Shown piece by piece: positions 24,993-32,634 of a stretch of DNA of 41,136 nt. The stretch covers positions 256,556-297,691 of the forward strand of contig RFNZ01000001.1 of NCBI GenBank assembly GCA_009926935.1, given 5' to 3'. The DNA is from Pseudomonadota bacterium (lineage in GTDB: Bacteria > Pseudomonadota > Alphaproteobacteria > Micavibrionales > UBA1664). Numbering within the stretch: the stretch's first letter is position 1; each line of letters starts with the position of its first letter. The notes under the pieces were generated by a model. It ran no database searches. It saw only the letters and a list, made by a program, of their open reading frames with translations, and was not told the DNA's origin. The translations under genes and the position numbers were made by a program.

Positions 24993-25068
24993 TGGTGGCT
25001 GAGGAGGGATTTGAACCCCCGACCAAGGGATTATGATTCCCCTGCTCTACCGCTGAGCTACTCAGCCA
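24993..25068 (-). tRNA. tRNA-Met (CAT anticodon)
   Basis: A 76-base cloverleaf including encoded CCA. The 7-bp acceptor stem (TGGCTGA with TCAGCCA) pairs fully; the D arm reads GCTC...GAGC, the anticodon loop is ATCATAA with CAT at positions 34-36, and the T arm is GGGGG-TTCAAAT-CCCTC. The body resembles elongator tRNA-Met of alphaproteobacteria; an Ile tRNA with a modified CAU cannot be excluded from the sequence alone. The pseudogene of an integrase adjoins its 3' end. Confidence 0.93.
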
Positions 25069-25088
25069 CGTACCAGATCAAGGCTTCG

Positions 25089-25117
25089 CTTATAAGTGCG
25101 GAGCCCCGGACTGTCAA
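25089..25117 (-). promoter_or_regulatory. Sigma-70-type promoter of the tRNA gene
   Basis: On the minus strand a perfect -35 TTGACA (25117-25112) and a -10 TATAAG (25094-25089) are separated by 17 bases. Transcription would start near 25082, about 14 bases before the tRNA. The -35 lies directly after the stop codon of the upstream gene. Confidence 0.8.
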
Positions 25118-25119
25118 CA

Positions 25120-25686
25120 TCAGCAGACGCAGCGCGGGCTTATACCGCTAGCAGGTTCAGCCCATGCTTGCACAACCTCTTGGGCCCGGCCGCTCTGCAA
25201 GGCTTCGACGTTAAGGCGGCACCCTTCGGCGCGGGCGCCTTCACCCGTTGCATCATAAAGCTTTGCCAGCAATTCCCATGAAGGTGTGTGTATAGCGCTG
25301 CGTTTGAGGGCTATGCGCGCATATTCAAACGCTTTGCCATTCATACCCAACTCAAACGCCATGTTGGCCGCGAGATAAGGCGGGCCCGCCACTGTGTCTG
25401 ATAGCTGTGTTGCGGCCTCCGAGCAGCGCAGCGACTGGTTGCGCAGGGTATTGAAGAGTGCCATACGGCTTCGGGTTGTTTTTCTGGCCAGCGCTTTTTG
25501 AGCGTAGTCCGTAGCCATGGACTCTAGAGCGAGGGCCAGCAAAATCTGGGAATCGTAATCCGTTCTGGTGGCCTCGGCGCGGGCTATAAGGCTGTCATGC
25601 GCCCTCTGGAACTGCCCGCTTGCGGACTGGCTTCTTACTTCCTCCAGAAGTCTTTCCGTTTCTTTGCCTGCTTTTGTGCGTGCCAT
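25120..25686 (-). CDS. TPR-like protein, paralogue of the next gene upstream
   Basis: A protein of 188 residues, helical, with repeat-like helix pairs such as SWELLAKLYDATGEGARAEGCRLNVEALQSG, typical of tetratricopeptide repeats. It aligns with the gene to its right: AFEYARIALKRS.. / AYNHTRRALRMDN.. and ...AEGCRLNVEALQSGRAQE / ..AEICRRNAALIQSGQADA. No signal peptide. Its start ATG 25686 lies 39 bases after the neighbour ends, so they form a small operon. The function is unknown; TPR proteins usually bind partner proteins. Confidence 0.78.
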   Translation of the reverse strand: MARTKAGKETERLLEEVRSQSASGQFQRAHDSLIARAEATRTDYDSQILLALALESMATDYAQKALARKTTRSRMALFNTLRNQSLRCSEAATQLSDTVAGPPYLAANMAFELGMNGKAFEYARIALKRSAIHTPSWELLAKLYDATGEGARAEGCRLNVEALQSGRAQEVVQAWAEPASGISPRCVC

Positions 25687-25725
25687 GGCTGTCTCTTTCT
25701 TATGTTAAAAAATGCAGATTTGAAG

Positions 25726-26277
25726 TTATCCGCCGCGCAGGCGCGGATTGCCCCAGCTGCCGCGGCCCATGTCTTCCATCGCGCTTATATCGATCGCATC
25801 CGCCTGGCCGCTTTGTATTAGGGCTGCGTTTCTGCGGCAGATTTCAGCCGTAGCCTGCTGGCCACTCCGATTGAGAAGTTTTGAAAGCAGGGTCCAGGCA
25901 ACAACGTTGGCGTTGTCCATCCTGAGGGCCCGGCGCGTATGGTTGTAGGCGGCTGCTGTCAGCTGGATCTGGTCTGCAACTCTGGCAACACGAAGTGCCA
26001 AATCTACGTCACCGGGTTGTAGCTGGGCCGCGCGCTCGAGGCAGTTAAATGCCTGTCCGTTGAAATAGTCGCGCGATAGCCTGCCCTGATAGCCAAGGGC
26101 GTTATAGTCATCGGCTACGTTGCGGAATGCTTCGGCAAGGCTTAAGAGGCCTTTGACGTTGTCGTTCACGGCCGGTGCCTGTGCTTTTAGAAGATCTTCG
26201 CCTTCCGAATGGCGGCCTTCGGCCTTAAGGGCCCATGCGCGCTTGATGACGGATGCCAGTGTTGGTTGTTTTGCCAT
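25726..26277 (-). CDS. TPR-like protein
   Basis: A protein of 183 residues with at least three helix-turn-helix repeats (for example NCLERAAQLQPGDVDLALRV and AYNHTRRALRMDNANVVAW), resembling tetratricopeptide repeats. ATG 26277 is chosen because GAGG lies nine bases upstream; the open frame continues upstream to 26310. It is the paralogue of the gene immediately downstream and the two are co-directional. It ends with a Gly-Arg-rich tail (MGRGSWGNPRLRGG). No specific role can be given. Confidence 0.78.
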   Translation of the reverse strand: MAKQPTLASVIKRAWALKAEGRHSEGEDLLKAQAPAVNDNVKGLLSLAEAFRNVADDYNALGYQGRLSRDYFNGQAFNCLERAAQLQPGDVDLALRVARVADQIQLTAAAYNHTRRALRMDNANVVAWTLLSKLLNRSGQQATAEICRRNAALIQSGQADAIDISAMEDMGRGSWGNPRLRGG

Positions 26278-26336
26278 GATCGTTGCCTCTTTTATGTTAT
26301 GGCAACTCATAGTGGTATTTTTTGATTATGTCAATT

Positions 26337-27449
26337 TTATTGCGCTGACTTTATCCAGCCGCCACCCAGAACCCGCTCGCCTGCATAGCATACGGCGGCC
26401 TGCCCGGGGGATACGCCAAATTGCGGGCTCTCGAGCGTGAGCGTGGCCGTGTTATCAGGCCCGAAATCAAGGCGGGCAGACAGCGGCTGCGAAACCGAGC
26501 GCAGCTTAACCGTGACCGCCATACTGGCCGATGTATCGCCCAGCCAGTTGCATTGCTGGATATGCACGGTGCCACAGGCCAGCGCCTCACGCGGGCCTAC
26601 AATGACCTGAGCCTTTTCGGCATCAACCTTGATGACATAGAGAGGGCTATTGCCCTCCGTATGGCCGCCGCCAACACCGATGCCCTTGCGTTGGCCCACG
26701 GTAAAACCGACGACGCCTTCATGCCTGCCCAGTACGCGCCCATCGATATGAACGATATCGCCGGGTTTTTGCGCTTCGGGGCGCAAGCGTTTGACAACTT
26801 TTGCGTAATCGCCGTTCGGGACAAAGCAGATATCCTGTGAATCCGGTTTTTCGGCCGTAATCAAACCAAAGCGGCGGGCATGGTCGCGCGTGACATCCTT
26901 GCCCCAGCCGCCAAGCGGGAAGCGCAGAAAATCCAGCTGTTCCTGCGTGGTTGCGAACAGGAAATAGCTTTGGTCCTTGCTTGGGTCTACCGCGCGGTGC
27001 AGCTCGGCTTTGCCATCGTTCATGATGCGGCGGATATAGTGACCTGTTGCCATGCAATCGGCATTCAGGTCGCGGGCAACCGCCAAAAGATCACGGAATT
27101 TGACTGTCTGATTGCAACGCACGCAGGGGATAGGCGTTTCGCCGCGCAAGTAGCTCTCGGCAAAATCCTCCATGACCGCATCACTGAACTTGTTTTCGTA
27201 GTTGAGGACGTAGTGCGGGAAGCCGCGCGACTGCGCTACCATCTGGGCATCGTAAATATCTTGGCCCGCGCAGCATGCGCCTTTTTTTTCAAGAGCGAGG
27301 CCGTGATCGTAAAGCTGCAAGGTTACGCCCACCACATCGTAGCCTTCCTCATGCAGGAGGCCCGCGACAACAGATGAATCAACGCCGCCCGACATGGCGA
27401 CGACCACGCGGGTATCCTTTGGTTCTTTGTTGAAACCGAGCGAATTCAT
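26337..27449 (-). CDS. mnmA: tRNA 2-thiouridine synthase MnmA (TrmU)
   Basis: This cytoplasmic enzyme of 370 residues inserts sulfur at uridine-34 in Lys, Glu and Gln tRNAs. The PP-loop is SGGVDSS at residues 20-26. The catalytic cysteines lie in TPIPCVRCN and SQDICFVP, and [10 protein letters not shown] follows. Length is normal. The start is ATG 27449; the N-terminus [10 protein letters not shown] is alphaproteobacterial in style. It ends 59 bases before the TPR-like gene starts and may be in the same transcript. A divergent ankyrin gene begins 124 bases to the right. Confidence 0.96.
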   Translation of the reverse strand: MNSLGFNKEPKDTRVVVAMSGGVDSSVVAGLLHEEGYDVVGVTLQLYDHGLALEKKGACCAGQDIYDAQMVAQSRGFPHYVLNYENKFSDAVMEDFAESYLRGETPIPCVRCNQTVKFRDLLAVARDLNADCMATGHYIRRIMNDGKAELHRAVDPSKDQSYFLFATTQEQLDFLRFPLGGWGKDVTRDHARRFGLITAEKPDSQDICFVPNGDYAKVVKRLRPEAQKPGDIVHIDGRVLGRHEGVVGFTVGQRKGIGVGGGHTEGNSPLYVIKVDAEKAQVIVGPREALACGTVHIQQCNWLGDTSASMAVTVKLRSVSQPLSARLDFGPDNTATLTLESPQFGVSPGQAAVCYAGERVLGGGWIKSAQ

Positions 27450-27572
27450 GCCTTCTTATATAAGGCTACGCCCCTTGATTGTCACCTTTCAGACACGCAC
27501 ATACCTTGCGGGTGCCCAAGAGTAACCATGATGGCGTGTTGAGATGGCAACATAGAAACTTGGGAGGCTTTC

Positions 27573-28040
27573 ATGATCACGTTCCGTAAACCGTTTTATT
27601 CAACACAAGCCGTCACACGCATTGAGGAAGCACGCAGTGCCATCAGAGCCCGCGATTACGTCGCGCTCAATGCTCTTCTGGCTACGGGCCTCAACCCCAA
27701 TATCCCGGCAACTGACGGGCGGTATCTTGTACACGATGCCGTCATTTACGATGCCGGAGGCACGGCACTTGATATCCTTGTTCATTATCATGCGGATCTG
27801 AATGTACGTTGGGCGGCTTACCTCAACTGGACACCTGCCCATATCGCCTGGTTTGCCCGCCACGCCGACCTTATCAAAAAACTGAAAGGCCTTGGTGCCG
27901 ACTTGGCACTCGAGGATGCCCGCGGGTGGTCGGCAAGCCGCGCCATGCCTTGCCCCATCACACGCAAGGAAGCGGAGCAGAAATTCAGCGGGTTTGCATC
28001 CCTTGTCGGGCACACTTCGGACAATCACGTCTTTGCGTGA
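27573..28040 (+). CDS. Ankyrin-repeat-like protein
   Basis: A 155-residue protein with about three degenerate ankyrin repeats: ARDYVALNALLATGLNPNI, DGRYLVHDAVIYDAGGTALD and NWTPAHIAWFARHADLIKKL followed by GLGADLALEDARG. The motif TPAHIAxFxxHxDLI is typical. GGGAGG sits seven bases before the ATG. It has no signal peptide. It is followed after 28 bases by the Sua5-type gene. It probably mediates protein binding; no partner can be named. Confidence 0.8.
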   Translation: MITFRKPFYSTQAVTRIEEARSAIRARDYVALNALLATGLNPNIPATDGRYLVHDAVIYDAGGTALDILVHYHADLNVRWAAYLNWTPAHIAWFARHADLIKKLKGLGADLALEDARGWSASRAMPCPITRKEAEQKFSGFASLVGHTSDNHVFA

Positions 28041-28068
28041 ACTGAAAAGGGGTGCTAAAACGCCCCGC

Positions 28069-29028
28069 ATGGTTGTTAAAGCTGCAAGCACTCAAAGCAT
28101 TGCCGAAGCCGCCGCGATTATAAAACGCGGCGGGCTTGTTGGCCTGCCTACCGAAACTGTTTACGGCCTTGCGGCCAATGCCTGTGAGGGTGTTGCGGTG
28201 GCCCGGATTTTCGAGGCTAAGGGCCGCCCCGCCTTCAACCCTCTTATTTCGCATGTTGCAAAACCGGAGGATGCTTTTTCACTCGGTATTTTTGATGAAC
28301 GCGCAAAAGACATCGTGAGTGCCTTCTGGCCCGGGCCTTTGACACTGATCGTCAGGAGGCAACCCGATTGCCCTGTTTCCGCACTAGCATGCGCGGGCCT
28401 GCCAACCATTGCCCTGCGCTGCCCGGCGCACCCTGTTGCACGCGCCGTCATCGAGGCTGCGGGCGTGCCTCTTGCCGCGCCTTCGGCCAATGTCTCGGGA
28501 ACGCTTTCTCCTACCACGCCGCATCACGTAGCTGCCGGACTTGGCGATAAGCTGGATCTGATTTTGGCTGCAGGTACCTGCTCTGTTGGTCTTGAGTCAA
28601 CCGTACTTGATCTTTCCTGCGATACGCCCGTGATTTTGAGGCCGGGGGCTGTTACGCCTGATGACCTTCAGCGTATCCTTGGTTTTATGCCTCTTGTGGA
28701 TGATGGCCAGCACGACGCCCCCAAGTCACCCGGGCAATTGCTGAAGCACTATGCCCCCAAGACCCCTTTGCGCCTTAACGCCACCGATTTACTGGATGGC
28801 GAAGCATATCTGGCCTTTGGGCCAACCCTTTTGGGCCGCGCCTTGCCCGATACGGCCAAGCGCAACTTGAGCGAAAAAAGCGACCTGCATGAAGCGGCTG
28901 CCAATTTATTTGGCTACCTCCATGCACTTGATGATTTGGGCCACGCGGCGATTGCCGTAGCCCCCATCCCCGAAACAGGTTTGGGCCTTGCCATCAACGA
29001 CCGCCTCAGGCGTGCGGCCCGCGAATGA
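28069..29028 (+). CDS. L-threonylcarbamoyladenylate synthase (Sua5 type)
   Basis: This 319-residue enzyme makes threonylcarbamoyl-AMP from threonine, bicarbonate and ATP, the first step in N6-threonylcarbamoyladenosine modification of ANN-decoding tRNAs. The YrdC domain (about 1-200) has GLPTETVYGLAANA, GRPAFNPLI, CPAHPVARA and PSANVSG. A C-terminal Sua5 extension (about 220-319) contains GQLLKHYAPKTPLRL. This two-domain length separates it from the short TsaC. ATG 28069 is preferred, though the frame is open further upstream. A terminator follows. Confidence 0.94.
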   Translation: MVVKAASTQSIAEAAAIIKRGGLVGLPTETVYGLAANACEGVAVARIFEAKGRPAFNPLISHVAKPEDAFSLGIFDERAKDIVSAFWPGPLTLIVRRQPDCPVSALACAGLPTIALRCPAHPVARAVIEAAGVPLAAPSANVSGTLSPTTPHHVAAGLGDKLDLILAAGTCSVGLESTVLDLSCDTPVILRPGAVTPDDLQRILGFMPLVDDGQHDAPKSPGQLLKHYAPKTPLRLNATDLLDGEAYLAFGPTLLGRALPDTAKRNLSEKSDLHEAAANLFGYLHALDDLGHAAIAVAPIPETGLGLAINDRLRRAARE

Positions 29029-29033
29029 AAAAA

Positions 29034-29056
29034 CGCCCCTAAAAGGGGCGCTTTTT
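29034..29056. terminator. Bidirectional intrinsic terminator
   Basis: A perfect 7-bp stem (arms 29034-29040 and 29044-29050, AAA loop) with A-run on the left and T-run on the right stops transcription of the Sua5 gene on the plus strand, and could stop rpmG transcription on the minus strand. Confidence 0.88.
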
Positions 29057-29076
29057 GCATGAGAAGCTTTTAAAGC

Positions 29077-29271
29077 TTACTTCACTTTATCTTCTTTGAA
29101 ATCGACGTGCGCGCCGAGTTTGCCCGTTGTCGGGTGTTTTGCGCGAGGGTCGTACTTCTTTTTGACCAGTTTTTCGGTCTTGGTCTTTTTGTTGACCTTG
29201 GTCACGTAGTAGTAGCCCGTGCCCGCGGTCGATACCATTTTAACCTTAACGGTTGCGCCTTTTCTTGCCAT
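29077..29271 (-). CDS. rpmG: Ribosomal protein bL33
   Basis: A 64-residue ribosomal protein of the large subunit. The KVKMVSTAGTGYYYVTKVNKK and KLVKKKYDPRAKHP segments are the family signatures. There are no cysteines, so it is the zinc-free form usual in proteobacteria. It is slightly longer than in E. coli, with a basic C-terminal extension ending DFKEDKVK. ATG 29271 is the only start. It lies apart from other ribosomal protein genes in this window. Confidence 0.95.
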   Translation of the reverse strand: MARKGATVKVKMVSTAGTGYYYVTKVNKKTKTEKLVKKKYDPRAKHPTTGKLGAHVDFKEDKVK

Positions 29272-29342
29272 GGCTTTAGCCTTTCAAAATCAATATCGGC
29301 CCCGCTTATCGCGCATTAGGGCACACTAGTCAAGAAAAACCC

Positions 29343-30263
29343 TTACCAGAACTTGTACCAGGCCTTCTTTGCGGCTTTTTCACCCTCTGCAGGCGCGCTT
29401 TCGGGCGCAGCTGGTGCGGCTGCGGCAGGGGCAGGAGAAGTCTCGGTCGTATCAGATTTCTGAGCTTCCGGCGCGGTTTCTGCTGCTGGTCCCGGGGCAG
29501 GCGGTTGAGGTGTGGGCGCGAATGGGAGGGCCTCTCTCTCCGCTTCGGAGGTAATGACTTTTTCAAGTTTATAGACGACGCCGTCATCCGCCTCGATAAC
29601 CTTGTCCTCCACATTGATACCATTGACCGTGAACTTACCTTTTTCACCTACAACACGCAGGCGCTTGAGTGTGGTTGTCAGAACTTCAGACGTAATGTTA
29701 TCCAACATTTGTGGAGCTACACGCCCGTTGACGATGTGCAGATTCAGCAAGTCGACAAGTTTATCTTTGTTTTCTGGATCACGCAGATCTTTGATCATGC
29801 CCGAAGGCAGATCATCGAATGCCTCGTCTGTAGGAACGAACAACGTGTGCGGCGTGGATGTATCGGTCAGGACGGTTTCCATCCCCGCTTCCTTCAGGAG
29901 TTCCATAAATGTTTCAACATCAGAATCTTTTTCAAGAGCATCTTTGATGGCACTCTTTGCAGGTTCCGGCGGCATTGCAGGCGCTTCTGCCTTTGCAGTT
30001 TCCTCTTTTATATCCTGCTTGATTTCTTCTACTTTTTCCTCAGCCTTTTCTTCTACGGCTTCAGTGGCCTTTACGGTTTCTTCCTTGGCGGTTTCAGCCG
30101 CGTCTTTTGTCACTTCTTTTACGGCTTCTACGACCTCATCCGCTTTTTTCTCAATCGCCGGTTTTACATCGTCGATGACAGGTTTCATCTGTGCCGATGC
30201 CGGAAGCGAGCCTGCAAAAACAAGAGCCGAGATGGATGCAGACATAAGCAGGAAGTGACGCAT
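29343..30263 (-). CDS. Secreted fasciclin (FAS1)-domain protein with Glu/Lys-rich helical stalk
   Basis: A 306-residue protein. Residues 1-24 are a signal peptide (ends ASA-Q). Residues about 25-100 are very rich in Glu, Lys, Val and Ala in heptad-like runs (EAVEEKAEEKVEEIKQDIKE), probably a long helix or coiled coil. The FAS1 domain (about 103-225) has HTLFVPTDEAF and VNGINVEDKVIEADDGVVYKLEKVI. The C-terminal 75 residues are Pro/Ala/Glu-rich and low complexity, ending KAWYKFW. FAS1 domains usually act in adhesion or matrix binding. ATG 30263 with GGAGA upstream is chosen, four codons after an alternative. Confidence 0.88.
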   Translation of the reverse strand: MRHFLLMSASISALVFAGSLPASAQMKPVIDDVKPAIEKKADEVVEAVKEVTKDAAETAKEETVKATEAVEEKAEEKVEEIKQDIKEETAKAEAPAMPPEPAKSAIKDALEKDSDVETFMELLKEAGMETVLTDTSTPHTLFVPTDEAFDDLPSGMIKDLRDPENKDKLVDLLNLHIVNGRVAPQMLDNITSEVLTTTLKRLRVVGEKGKFTVNGINVEDKVIEADDGVVYKLEKVITSEAEREALPFAPTPQPPAPGPAAETAPEAQKSDTTETSPAPAAAAPAAPESAPAEGEKAAKKAWYKFW

Positions 30264-30318
30264 GAGAATCTCCATATAGATTGAGCGTAATCTGTTTTAT
30301 CACTGATTTGCCGCAAGT

Positions 30319-32634
30319 CTAATAGCGGTTTTTGTCACGATTATGGCGCTTACCGCCACGGTCTTTGGCCCTGTCATTCCGGGGTTTTTTGGGAGGCCCA
30401 CGTTTATCACGCCGGTCACCCCGACCTTTTGGAAAACCAGCATGATGAGGCTTTGTCATGATAAAACCGGGCACGTCAGCGCCCTCCTCGGCACCTACTA
30501 GCTCGAAGAGAGAAGAACCCGTGAGCCTATCCGCCTCGACCACCCTTACCATGACAGGCGCACAAAGCCTAAAAAGGCGCCCGGTGCGCCGGCCAATAAG
30601 GGCATGATGCTCCTCTGAGTGAACATAATAATCATTGGGCAGGGAGCGGATGGGCACAAGACCATCGGCGCCCGTTTCATCAAGCGATACAAAAAGCCCG
30701 AAACGCGTGACACTCGAAATACGTCCCTTGAACACTTCGCCTACGCGGGATGTCAGCCATGCGGCGGTAAACCTATCGACGCATGACCTTTCGGCCTCCA
30801 TGGAGCTTCGTTCCGTTTTTGAGATGTGTTCGGCCGTTTCATGGATGCGGTTGATCTCGGTTACATCAAGCCCGCCATCACCCAGATCGTAGGCCTTGAT
30901 CAACGCCCTGTGCACGACCAGATCCGCATAGCGCCTTATGGGCGATGTGAAATGCGCATATTTCTGAAGCGCCAGGCCAAAGTGACCTATGTTATCCGGT
31001 GCATATACAGCCTGTGACTGCGAGCGCAAAATCACCTGATTGACCAGCGGCGCGTAATCCTTGCCTTCGACTTTTTTGAGGATGCTGTTGAACATCAGCG
31101 GCTTTACCACCTGACCTTTGGCAAGGTTGAGGCCAAAACCTTCAAGGAAGCTGCGTGCGGAATCCAATTTTTCGTTGGAGGGCGTGTCATGGATACGATA
31201 GATGCACGGGCTGTTTTTGGCCTCCAGCGCACTTGCTGCCGCCACGTTTGCCAAAATCATAAACTCTTCGACGATCTTGTGGCTGTCATAGCGGGGGCGT
31301 TTGGCGACACCCGTCATGTTGCCTTTGGCATCGACGATAACCTTACGTTCCGACACATTGAGATCCAGAGCTCCACGATGTGTACGGGCTGCATCGAGAA
31401 CCTTGAATGCCTCGTGAAGCGGGCGCAGGACATGATCAAGCAAAGTCTCCGTGATCGCATCGGTCTTGCCATCAAGGGCGTTCTGTACCTGCTCGTATGT
31501 CAGGCGCGCAACAGATTTCATGAGACCCCGGACGAACTTCCAGCTTTTTAACTGGCCTCTGTCATCAATATGCATGTGAACGGCTAGGCAGGCACGGTCC
31601 TCTTTTGGCCTTAGGGAACATAAATCGTTTGAGAGTTTTTCCGGCAGCATCGGTAATACGCGATCGGGAAAATACGTCGAGTTGCCGCGCTTGTAAGCCT
31701 CATGATCGAGCGGTGTCCCTATGCGGACATAATTAGAAACATCGGCGATCGCTACGATCAGGTGCCATCCATCCGGCTGCTTTTCAGCAAAAACGGCGTC
31801 GTCAAAATCGCGCGCATCCTCGCCATCGATTGTTACCAGCGGAATGTTGCGCAAATCCGTCCGGCTGCCCAGAGGAGGTACGACCATATCATCCGTTTCG
31901 CGAATGACCGCATCGGGAAACGTCGTCCTCAATCCGTATTCGTGCATGGCGATCAGTGATATGGCCTTCGGGTCGTCATCATGGCCGATGACAGCATGCA
32001 GCTTGGCCTGCGGGCGTTTTAAAAGTTTACTCTCATCAACAAATGCCTCAACGAGAGCACCGTTCTCGATATCCGCCAGTTTTTCTGGCGGCACGAGAAG
32101 CATGAAATCATCGCGCTCCTTGCGGTTGACGGGTTCAAGCCACCAGCCGCCACCTGCTTTTTTGGCGCGCCCAAGAACCATGCGGTCCTTGATCGCACCA
32201 AGCCGGCGCATCACGCGGGCTGTTACAACCCCGCCTTTTCTGAACTTGAGCTGGGCTAAAATGCGATCCCCTTTTGCGGGGGCGCTGTGCCCGCTCTCAA
32301 CCGGTTCTACCAGAATGCGGGCGGGGATGTTTTTGCTTTTTTCTTCTTCCACGGGCTCGGCGTATACATCGCCATCGAGCGTTATATCGCTTATGCGCAT
32401 GACCAGAACCGATGGCGCTTCCTCGACAACTGTATCCGAGCCGTCGAGCGCCACATACACCTTGCCGGGAAAGAGCTGAATGCGCCCCATCCCCAGAAGT
32501 TCTTTTAGAATACGTTTGAGATCAATTTTACGGGCATCGCGCAGGCCAAAGGATCTGGCAAGATCGCGTTTTGTCACCGGTTTTTCGGAAGAGGCAATCG
32601 CCTTATAAACACTTTCGTGCGTAAGATCGGTCAT
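30319..32634 (-). CDS. rnr: Ribonuclease R
   Basis: A 771-residue 3'-5' exoribonuclease that degrades structured RNA. The winged-helix N-terminus is followed by two cold-shock-type domains, the RNB catalytic core with DGEDARDFDDAVFAE and RNA-binding aspartates, the S1 domain (VGEVFKGRISSVTRFGLFVSL), and a basic lysine/arginine-rich tail. Length and order fit RNase R rather than RNase II. The start ATG 32634 overlaps the stop of the acyl-CoA dehydrogenase gene by four bases. Confidence 0.96.
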   Translation of the reverse strand: MTDLTHESVYKAIASSEKPVTKRDLARSFGLRDARKIDLKRILKELLGMGRIQLFPGKVYVALDGSDTVVEEAPSVLVMRISDITLDGDVYAEPVEEEKSKNIPARILVEPVESGHSAPAKGDRILAQLKFRKGGVVTARVMRRLGAIKDRMVLGRAKKAGGGWWLEPVNRKERDDFMLLVPPEKLADIENGALVEAFVDESKLLKRPQAKLHAVIGHDDDPKAISLIAMHEYGLRTTFPDAVIRETDDMVVPPLGSRTDLRNIPLVTIDGEDARDFDDAVFAEKQPDGWHLIVAIADVSNYVRIGTPLDHEAYKRGNSTYFPDRVLPMLPEKLSNDLCSLRPKEDRACLAVHMHIDDRGQLKSWKFVRGLMKSVARLTYEQVQNALDGKTDAITETLLDHVLRPLHEAFKVLDAARTHRGALDLNVSERKVIVDAKGNMTGVAKRPRYDSHKIVEEFMILANVAAASALEAKNSPCIYRIHDTPSNEKLDSARSFLEGFGLNLAKGQVVKPLMFNSILKKVEGKDYAPLVNQVILRSQSQAVYAPDNIGHFGLALQKYAHFTSPIRRYADLVVHRALIKAYDLGDGGLDVTEINRIHETAEHISKTERSSMEAERSCVDRFTAAWLTSRVGEVFKGRISSVTRFGLFVSLDETGADGLVPIRSLPNDYYVHSEEHHALIGRRTGRLFRLCAPVMVRVVEADRLTGSSLFELVGAEEGADVPGFIMTKPHHAGFPKGRGDRRDKRGPPKKPRNDRAKDRGGKRHNRDKNRY

